Assembly (NCBI GenBank): GCA_905220665.1
Contig: CAJNAR010000152.1
Span: forward strand, 992,001-1,056,000
Reading direction: 5' to 3'
DNA from: Albugo candida
Taxonomy: Eukaryota; Oomycota; Peronosporomycetes; Albuginales; Albuginaceae
DNA: 64,000 nucleotides
The notes under the pieces are model-generated. The model had not been told where the DNA came from. It did not search any database and was given only the letters and a program-made list of their open reading frames with translations. Both the position numbers and the translations under genes were made by a program. Positions within the stretch are counted from its first letter, which is position 1. Every line of letters starts with the position of its first letter. This document shows, piece by piece, positions 57,625 to 64,000 of this stretch.

Positions 57625-58500
57625 TGAACTCGGCGTCCAACACAGAGATATTTGGTGGAACCAGCTAGGATACGATCCGCTGCAACGGTTGAGCCCTTCT
57701 TGGTGAAGTTCCAGGTCGACGCTAACCTGTAACTGTCAAAGCCAGGCCGTATCCGAAGCAACAAAGTGCAAATTGGAGAGGAATTTGTCTACAAGATTCG
57801 CCAATTCTACGAAATTACTGCGCAGTATGGATTGAAGCTAAGTGTCACGAAAAGTCTACTCTTATGCCGTGAGGTACTGAAGTGCGGCAAGATCTTGAGT
57901 GAAACAGGGATACGACATGATCCCACTCGACTTGGCGCATTGACGTCCCTTCCGGCTCCCAGTAATGCAGCTGATCTGCAACGTCTACTGTGTACCGGCA
58001 ACTGGCTACGTGATTTGGTCACAGACTTCTCTCGCACTGCAGCACCGCTCTACTACAGACTCGGCGCTGTAGTTACGAAAACGAGTCGCACTAAAGGTAT
58101 TGCAGCCGGTATCTCATTGGCTTGTACATCTGATGAACTTGACGCATACAATGCTTTCCTTGTTGCACTCCTTCAGTCAGCCCAGCTTTCGTTCCCACAA
58201 GATCAGTCAACCTTCTGTTTGTTTACCGACGCCTCCAACTGTGGATGGGCTCTTATTGCGACGAAAGTTCGTATGTACCAGGACGACGACCCAGTTGAAA
58301 AACAAGCCCATGAGTTGCTGGCATGTATGGGTGGTATTTTCCGTGGATCACAGATTAACTGGTCAGTCACGGAAAAGGAAGGTTACCGATCATCAAAGCG
58401 TGTTTTCAACTCGAGTTCCTGCTGGCTCGATCTCGTGGATTTCGCGTATTTTGCGATCACGCAAACTTGATTTAAATCTTCTCACCGGCTCAGTCCGTTA
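57625..58500 (+). pseudogene. Gypsy RT remnant and RNase H
   Basis: The frame 57,766-58,470 reads FVYKIRQFYEITAQYGLKLS, CREVLKCGKILSETGIRHDP, ADLQRLLCTGNWLRDLVTDF and the RNase H site FCLFTDASNCGWALIATKV. These correspond to the thumb and connection after the polymerase site. Upstream, only VKFQVDANL near 57,700 recalls the start of RT, so the fingers and palm have been deleted. Confidence 0.82.
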
Positions 58501-58629
58501 AGTGTCACGTCCGTGAAAGCTTCAGCGCTGGGCTCTCCATCTAGTACCCTACCTATATGAGATTGAACATCTCAGGGGTGAGCGTAATGTTTTCGACGAC
58601 ATTGTTCCTCGTTGGATTGCCTCATCCCA

Positions 58630-59860
58630 GCCTGTGAAAGCCACCGCCTATGATACGCGGTTGCGTAGTGACGCACAGCTCTCACCACTCCGCCCGCTCC
58701 AAACACCGGGTTTTGCCGAACCGTCGGTCGAGGAGATCGTCACGCATCAGCAGCGCTCATCAAGCCACGCTGGTCCCCTTCCTACAGATGGATCGCCCAA
58801 CTTAGTAGCAGGGAAGGTATGGCTACCTCCGGACGCAGATCACTTCATCATGCGCGCGTTTATAATGGCGCACTGTTGTGTGCGCGGACACGGCGGCGTT
58901 CATGTAATAGTCAACAATATCAAGGGAGATTTCATTGTTGACAACCTTCGGCGCAAGGTGCAAGCATTCGTGAAAGAGTGTTAGCTTTGTCGACATATCA
59001 AAGGTCTGTGGATTTTGAATCGAGATTGTTCTATATATGATGTCGCGACCAAACGCAATGAAACCCTTCTGATAGACTATCTCTATCTTGGCACTATAGC
59101 ATCTCAGGTGCTAAATATTGTCTAGTGCTTACGGATGCGTTCCAACCACTTCTTTGAGTTGATTGCCTCCGACACTGCAAGTGCGCGGGTCGCAGCTGAC
59201 GCAATTATCAGTTGGTACAAGCGCTTTGGTTTGCCAATTTCCCTTATGACCGACAATGAGAAGCTTTTCGTAACCAAGTCATTGCTACTTTGACTGCTAA
59301 ACTCGGTATGGCGCACAAGATATCACCAGTCTGCGCGCCTTGGCTTGATGGAGCTGTCGAGTGCGTGAACCGTGACGTTTTACAGGTAGCACGTGCGACG
59401 TTACTCGAAGCCCTGCTCGATGTGCAGAAACGAGACACTATACTTCCGACGATTAGGTCCTTCGTCAACCTTTTCTCCGTCGAGAGCCTGGGTAACAAGT
59501 GCCTGATGGAGGTCTTCACTGGTCTCCCACCGCCGCCTTCGCTGGGCTCTTTTATCGCGCCCGATGGAGACAGCACCATCGCTATCACGGTTAACACTGA
59601 CTAGGTAGCGCATCAGTTAAACCAACTTACGATTCGTCTACAACAGATGCCTAAGTTTTTGGAATCAAGCAAGTGTGACCGTCATCAAGCTGCTCGCGAT
59701 GCATCATCCAGTGCTGTTGCCAACTTTGACGTGGGCGATTTCGTATTGTGGTCGCGCTTGGACCCTCGTTTGTCGGGTTCCAAGCTTATGGTTAGTTGGT
59801 TCGGCCCCTTTGTAGTCACTGGAATCAAGGAGCATTGCTTAAAAGTTGACAATTGATCAG
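58630..59860 (+). pseudogene. Gypsy integrase
   Basis: The zinc-binding HH/CC region is at 58,870-59,000 (AHCCVRGHGGVHV ... VKEC, stop, LCRHIKG). Catalytic positions are LLIDYLYLG (D), SLMTDNEKLF (D) and APWLDGAVECVNRDV (E), in two frames with a break near 59,290. The C-terminal barrel reads FDVGDFVLWSRLD and LMVSWFGPFVVTGIKEH (59,730-59,820). Confidence 0.83.
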
Positions 59861-59864
59861 TAAG

Positions 59865-60160
59865 TGCATGGACTAAGACTTGAACTTTATTCAGAAACTG
59901 CACTCGAAGTCACAGAGGAACTACGTGAACACATATCTACGCAGCTTCTTGTTCGTGAGAGACTTGCAATATACACTACAATATTCCGGCTTCTGCAGGG
60001 GAGCTTAAGGTCGCCAGGGTTAGGCTTAAAGATGCTGAGGCTTCGTGGAAGCCGTTTTCCCCAGCATAAATGCGGATGCTCCCGACCTGGTGTCTACATT
60101 CTTGTACGCACATCCATCGTCGCCCAATGTCATTCGACTCCAGCATGAGCTCCAATAATG
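59865..60160 (+). pseudogene. Gypsy chromodomain-like tail
   Basis: Follows the integrase: LRLELYSETALEVTEELREH, then in another frame VARVRLKDAEASWKPFSPA, which recalls the W-E/K-P chromodomain end. It stops about 25 bp before the 3' LTR. Confidence 0.55.
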
Positions 60161-60183
60161 TTCGCCTTCGGAAATGGGTTTGT

Positions 60184-60410
60184 TGTTAGTTAGTAGGGCT
60201 TACATTCCTTAAACCCCTGCTCCGGTAGTTACGAAATACCCACCCCTCAGGCGCCGATAGTTACTAATGAGCTTAGTCTAGAAGGCACACAGGGGCGCCC
60301 AGATCGTAGCGTGTGTATCAACTTCATGAATTCACTTCTCACTTGCCTTCAAGTGCACGGGTCCACTACACGGCGTCTAAGGCGTTGCTAGTACCGAAAT
60401 CTTAAGACCA
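60184..60410 (+). repeat. 3' LTR of second gypsy
   Basis: The partner of 48,830-49,035; starts near TGTTAGTTAGTAGGG and ends near AAGACCA. It is longer than the 5' copy because of small insertions. Confidence 0.7.
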
Positions 60411-60900
60411 AATAAAAACCGCCTCAATTTAAGGCCTGGGTCTAGCTATCAAATTTCTTAGAACGGGAGTGGCATAAAACCACGGCAAATGCTAGCTGGA
60501 ACAAGAAAAGCCGTGATTAGGAAATTTTTTGGCTAGCAAGGCTGACGAAAGTAAAAAATGGTGTGCTCGTCAAATCAAGATCACAAAAACCAATACGGTG
60601 ATGATCCGTTGTTTTTATTCCTCCAACCATACACCAAGGATGAGCTGACTGCACGCAGTTGACAGCCTGTTGTGTTTTGCGCGCTTCACAAGGCCTGACA
60701 TCATTTTGCTCTGTTCAGGTAAACGAGCACGAAGTTAGAGATGCGAACCACCAGAAACCTGGAAGGAAATTTCATTTGCAAGTTGGAGTGACTCCTACGT
60801 TGCTAACATTAAGACAGGCAGAAACTCCGTCATTCGAGAGATAATTACATCGATTAGACCAGCAGTGCGGTGTCTTTACAAGAAGCAAAATGGCGTGTCA
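60411..60900. other. Unassigned spacer
   Basis: About 490 bp with one short frame (60,659-60,844) whose end, KFHLQVGVTPTLLTLRQAET, I cannot place. No RNA gene or repeat seen. Confidence 0.4.
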
Positions 60901-60917
60901 CTTTCCAAAATGCAAGC

Positions 60918-61571
60918 TCATTTTATTCTCAGCCTCTCATATGAACGCGAGTTGCTAGGTATGGGAGAAACCCTCCGATAGGTCCGACGAAAGGTGATGG
61001 AGCCAATGCAGATGGTTACAGGTAATCGAAAGTTATCTGGAACCTTGAGTTGGAAGACAGGATCTCCACCGCCACGCACGTCGACGTGGGGTGAGCTTAT
61101 ATATGCGAAACTAAAAACAGACATCTGAAACCGGAGTATGTCGATTCGGGCCAATGATGGTCGCCCTGTTCATCAGGGCGTTGACGGCGTCAAGAATAAG
61201 GATTTGAGATGGCTGTTTGCACTGAAGTAAGTGACGATCGAGTAGATGTATCAGCCTTCCATTAACATCTTGGCTCCTCGCGTCGTCTTCCAACATCTTC
61301 AGTCCTCCGCAGCATTCAGATGCGACTATATCCACAAGGTAGAGTTTTTCCCATTTCACCACCTGGGCTTCATCATGTTCTATGACCCTGTTTAAGAACG
61401 GTATGGCTACGTGAGCTGCATTTTTGTGGCAGCGGCGATAGCACGCTTAAGGCTCCTTTGCATCACGTGGTGCATGAATCCGGCTAGACTAGGGACAATA
61501 ATCTCGACCATGCACTCGATAGAGAAACCACACCGCTTATTCTCTGTTACCTGAAGTTTCATTCGTTACAC
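60918..61571 (-). pseudogene. Possible host-gene fragment, helical, unrecognised
   Basis: The minus strand reads MKLQVTENKRCGFSIECMVE, then IIVPSLAGFMHHVMQRSLKR, and, in a shifted frame from about 61,400, VAIPFLNRVIEHDEAQVVKW and EKLYLVDIVASECCGGLKML with LIHLLDRHLLQC and ILILDAVNALM. This looks like a helical, armadillo- or HEAT-like protein, but no family is certain. The two parts would need a 29-bp intron or a frameshift to join. A third part (YISSPHVDVRGGGDPVFQL) follows at 61,100. Confidence 0.4.
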
Positions 61572-61575
61572 TTGC

Positions 61576-62047
61576 TCCATATTTATAGTCTAAGTTGATA
61601 TGGTATAAACGGATTTAGATGATTATAGCAGGATTTGTGCTTGTACTTCAGTATGGATTGACGGAAGACGATTGAATTAGTATCTATGGTGAGAAAAGCC
61701 ATGACCGTCTTCACATCTTCTGGTAATGGCGATCACACGCTCGATTGCTAAATGTTTGGGATGTCATCATGCACATTTTCGTCTTCATGGAACTAAGTGT
61801 CTTACCGATTTTCGAAGATCTTCAGATGTGAGGAAGATAATCGTTATTCCGATGATGCACAAGGAAGGAAGGCTATGTCAGCAGACCAAACTCTGAACGT
61901 ATCAGGTACTCACTCACAAACTAAGGTAAAATGTGCAACTAAAAGTACACACAAGTCGGCACAACAAATACTTTTATCTTTCAACAACTTACGGTGTACG
62001 CTCCATGACTGTAGTTGAACTACTTAAATTAATCTCCGCAAATTATT
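61576..62047. other. Unassigned spacer
   Basis: About 470 bp with only one short frame (61,797-62,018) that I cannot interpret. Confidence 0.4.
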
Positions 62048-62612
62048 TTAGTTGCTGGCAGTATTGGCCGTTGTCCATTTACGGATGGGTAACCTATTTT
62101 TGCGTTTCTGGATTTCACGAACCATAAGCTCTTCCATAAGCTGCACGGGAGATGTGATGACCGTGTGTTCAGTTGCTTTTGCGTCGATAGCGAGAGCTAA
62201 TACATTGCCATACATCTCCATTGGTGATGAGGCAAAAGCGAGCACCGGAATATTGCCCCCGTCCTTCAGAAATCCACCACAAGAACATTTTGCTTCTCCA
62301 CGTTTAAACACTGCAACTCTTATGGGGGTCTCTTGAAGAGAACCACCAGAAAGTGTTGAACAATCTCATCTGATACTGCCGAATTCCACAACCCCCTACA
62401 CAATTTTATTAGCATGCTGTAACCCTTTTACAATATCGTGAGGGCCGCCTCGAGCAGGTTGAAATAAGTATTAAACTTGTAGTTTTGGTCGAAGAGAAGC
62501 ACAAATATAATTGCTATGATTGATACTGATCGTTCTTTGCCACTAATATAAAGAAATATTCTGCTTATTCGCCATAGTCTTCTGCAGAGAAGTGTGTTTG
62601 GTCATCAATCAT
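62048..62612 (-). pseudogene. VEEVVNIP-repeat family, diverged copy C
   Basis: Exon 1 at 62,612 reads MIDDQTHFSAEDYG, like MIDEPSREFSARDYG of copy A but one codon shorter. The donor GT is changed to AT. The next block reads FNLLEAALTIL, a stop, then KGYSMLIKLCRGLW, matching FNLIEAALTTFRMGCNRIKC of copy A with silent differences. After a frame change the frame 62,311-62,048 has a single repeat-like unit (GGNIPVLAFASSPMEM), VLALAIDAKATEHTV (compare VLALTTDTVCTANND in A) and its own C-terminus. The splice and stop lesions make it a likely pseudogene, though it shows the family before repeat expansion. Confidence 0.62.
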
Positions 62613-63545
62613 CGCTGTATTGAAGCGACAATAGTGTTGTGCATGGTAGTAGGAACGACTGAGTTGTTGTATCAAGTTGGTGTGGACAGCACATCATCTA
62701 CATAAAGCATGCTCTTGCCGCTCAACGGAACGAAATACTGCATTAGATACATCGTATAAAATCCATGATTAGCTTTTTTTGGCACATCAGTTCCAGGAGA
62801 TATGAAGTATACATAAACACAGCTGTATGATCGGATTCTAGAAGATTGCTGTGCAAATTTGTTCGCTAGTGTCGTCCATCGGTCTCCCACTTCGACATGA
62901 CTAAAAAATGATCTTTACCAGAGCGATCAAACCATTTTTATTGCAATGTTCGCTTTCAGTAACGCATATACTTCCTCAATTTGTCATTCTGCAGTTCCCT
63001 GTCAACACGACACTACCCTGATGCTGTCGTACGCTATTGATTCTATCGATTAATTACGTGTGTCACGTTGAAATCTTCCGGAGCTATATACATAACATAC
63101 GTTTGAGATCAGTGCTGGCGTTTACTTAATGCCTGACTGAAGCCTCTTAATATCAGAATGTTGTTCTGTATGCTCACCCTATTTATATACATTATACAAA
63201 GAAGAGATAACCTGCGTTGCGTTGCCTCCAGCACAGCGGTCAGTTGTCGCCCAGTTCTGTTGTCTTATTGTGAGCAAAAAGTGGACAGGTCATTACCTTG
63301 ATCGCGTCGTCGTTCGAGCTATGTGCACAAAAAGGATCGTTTTTGCATAGGCGAAAAAAGCTAATTGTATTAGTACGAATGAAGCCCATGACGACGTATT
63401 GCTTGAGGCAAACATGACATATGATAAAATGCTGGAAATAAATTTTTTCGAAGCAATTCAGCACTCGTCTCCCGTCGTGATAGTGGATACCTTTCTCTTC
63501 CATTGTAGAAAGTTGGGCAGCAAATTTATTGATGTTTATTCCACA
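62613..63545. other. Unassigned region with short open frames
   Basis: The first 60 bp still align with the promoter side of copies A and B (agtaggaacgactgag-like). The rest has short frames on both strands (62,672-62,890; 63,240-63,503; 63,399-63,599), none of which I can identify. Confidence 0.4.
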
Positions 63546-63998
63546 TCAATAGCAATCATCACCGATGAAAGTCACACGTTTCCTTTTATAACCTTTTGAG
63601 TTGTACATTACGCCATGTGATATTTCAAGAAAATGCGCTTGGTATCGCTGATCGTGCTGATCTTGCATCGAATTAGGTGGATGACCATCCCCTGGGGCGA
63701 ATGCAGTTGTAGCGCCTTGCCCAGAATGACCTTTCTTCTGGCTAGTCGTTGCATCATGTTCCTCGTGCCGTGATACATTACCATAATTAAACATGACACT
63801 ATACTGCAAGTCTGCCTCGTCACTAATTTCGCTAGGATCAAGTAAGCGTAAATTATCGAGCAAATAATCCACTCTTTGTCGTAATCGCGAAGCTTTTTTA
63901 GTGCATTTGATGATTTTCTCATTGATTTGATTTGTACTTGATTTTCCAGCAATCAATAGAGATTTGTATTGATTCTTCACCAAATGCCTTGCGTTCAT
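63546..63998 (-). CDS. Hypothetical protein, enters from the right edge
   Basis: An open minus-strand frame of 150 residues reaches the window border, so it may be the C-terminal part of a longer protein. The N-terminal half is basic and helical (IIKCTKKASRLRQRVDYLLD), possibly a coiled coil, followed by LRLLDPSEISDEADLQYSVM, a polar low-complexity middle (EEHDATTSQKKGHSGQG) and a basic tail KGYKRKRVTFIGDD. I recognise no domain. The overlapping frame 63,608-63,952 looks like its shadow. Composition resembles a host protein rather than a transposon. Confidence 0.45.
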   Translation of the reverse strand: MNARHLVKNQYKSLLIAGKSSTNQINEKIIKCTKKASRLRQRVDYLLDNLRLLDPSEISDEADLQYSVMFNYGNVSRHEEHDATTSQKKGHSGQGATTAFAPGDGHPPNSMQDQHDQRYQAHFLEISHGVMYNSKGYKRKRVTFIGDDCY

Positions 63999-64000
63999 GA

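Larger units (their letters stand above)
48830..60410 (+). mobile_element. Second gypsy element, split by a LINE
   Basis: LTR-like ends at about 48,830-49,035 and 60,184-60,410 share attagtagggctcaca-type starts, aacccctgctccg and cacaggggc. Inside are a gag region with a tandem duplication, a protease, part of an RT with RNase H, an integrase and a chromodomain-like tail. The central reverse transcriptase, including the YxDD region, is missing. A LINE of about 7 kb (50,594-57,624) lies between protease and RNase H. Multiple frameshifts make it inactive. Confidence 0.8.

Noticed and set aside
61400..61440. A 29-bp intron joining the two helical peptide blocks
   Set aside because: It is far shorter than the 47-103 bp introns proposed elsewhere here, and a frameshift explains the data as well.
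62672..62890. Copia reverse-transcriptase site (a YVDDVLS peptide on the minus strand)
   Set aside because: None of the surrounding residues match RT; the motif seems to be chance.
1..64000. tRNA, rRNA or small nuclear RNA genes
   Set aside because: No cloverleaf-like pattern, T-loop consensus in context or conserved rRNA segment was seen by eye; a dedicated scan could still find one.

Overview
The window reads as nuclear DNA of an oomycete with a fairly low GC content. Three signs support this. Host genes carry very short GT-AG introns (47-103 bp). A ciliary gene (BBS7) is intact, as expected for a zoospore-forming lineage. The copia polyprotein fragments and the MULE transposases (FAR1-like N-terminus, WHI motif, C-terminal zinc knuckle) closely resemble those I know from Phytophthora-type genomes. 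An Albugo- or downy-mildew-like genome fits the base composition, but the species is inference.

Layout. 1-5.2 kb is the only gene-dense part. It holds the 3' end of a JmjC (KDM8/JMJD5-like) gene, a complete three-exon BBS7 on the minus strand whose stop lies 7 bp from that of the JmjC gene, and a five-exon opine-dehydrogenase-like gene. From 5.4 to 22 kb lies a rearranged block built around an unrecognised repeat-protein family rich in VEEVVNIP-type 27-residue units. Copy A (minus, 6.1-7.2 kb) is intact. Copy B (plus, 13.8-14.9 kb) is an inverted duplicate with an in-frame stop, and its 3' exon and flank now lie at 21.2 kb, pushed away by two MULE transposons. A diverged copy C sits at 62.0-62.6 kb. 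A copia element (7.64-12.56 kb) is nested in an older copia between A and B.

From 22.7 to 60.4 kb the sequence is nearly all nested, decayed transposable elements. These are a Ty3/gypsy chromovirus (22.7-32.2 kb) split by a copia; another copia (32.8-37.0 kb); a 771-bp inverted-repeat element with perfect 8-bp target duplications; a Tc1/mariner relic; a third gypsy relic; a 5'-truncated LINE; a DDE transposase of a type I associate with fungi; and a second gypsy (48.8-60.4 kb) interrupted by a nearly full-length LINE (50.6-57.6 kb). Almost every element has frameshifts or substituted catalytic residues. The last 3.6 kb returns to sparse sequence with a possible eroded gene, repeat-protein copy C and a hypothetical ORF entering from the right edge.

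The host genes do not form a pathway. BBS7 belongs to the BBSome of the flagellum, the JmjC protein is an Fe(II)/2-oxoglutarate oxygenase, and the opine-dehydrogenase-like enzyme is an NAD(P)H oxidoreductase. Splice sites, element boundaries and target duplications below were read by eye and not tested by any search.
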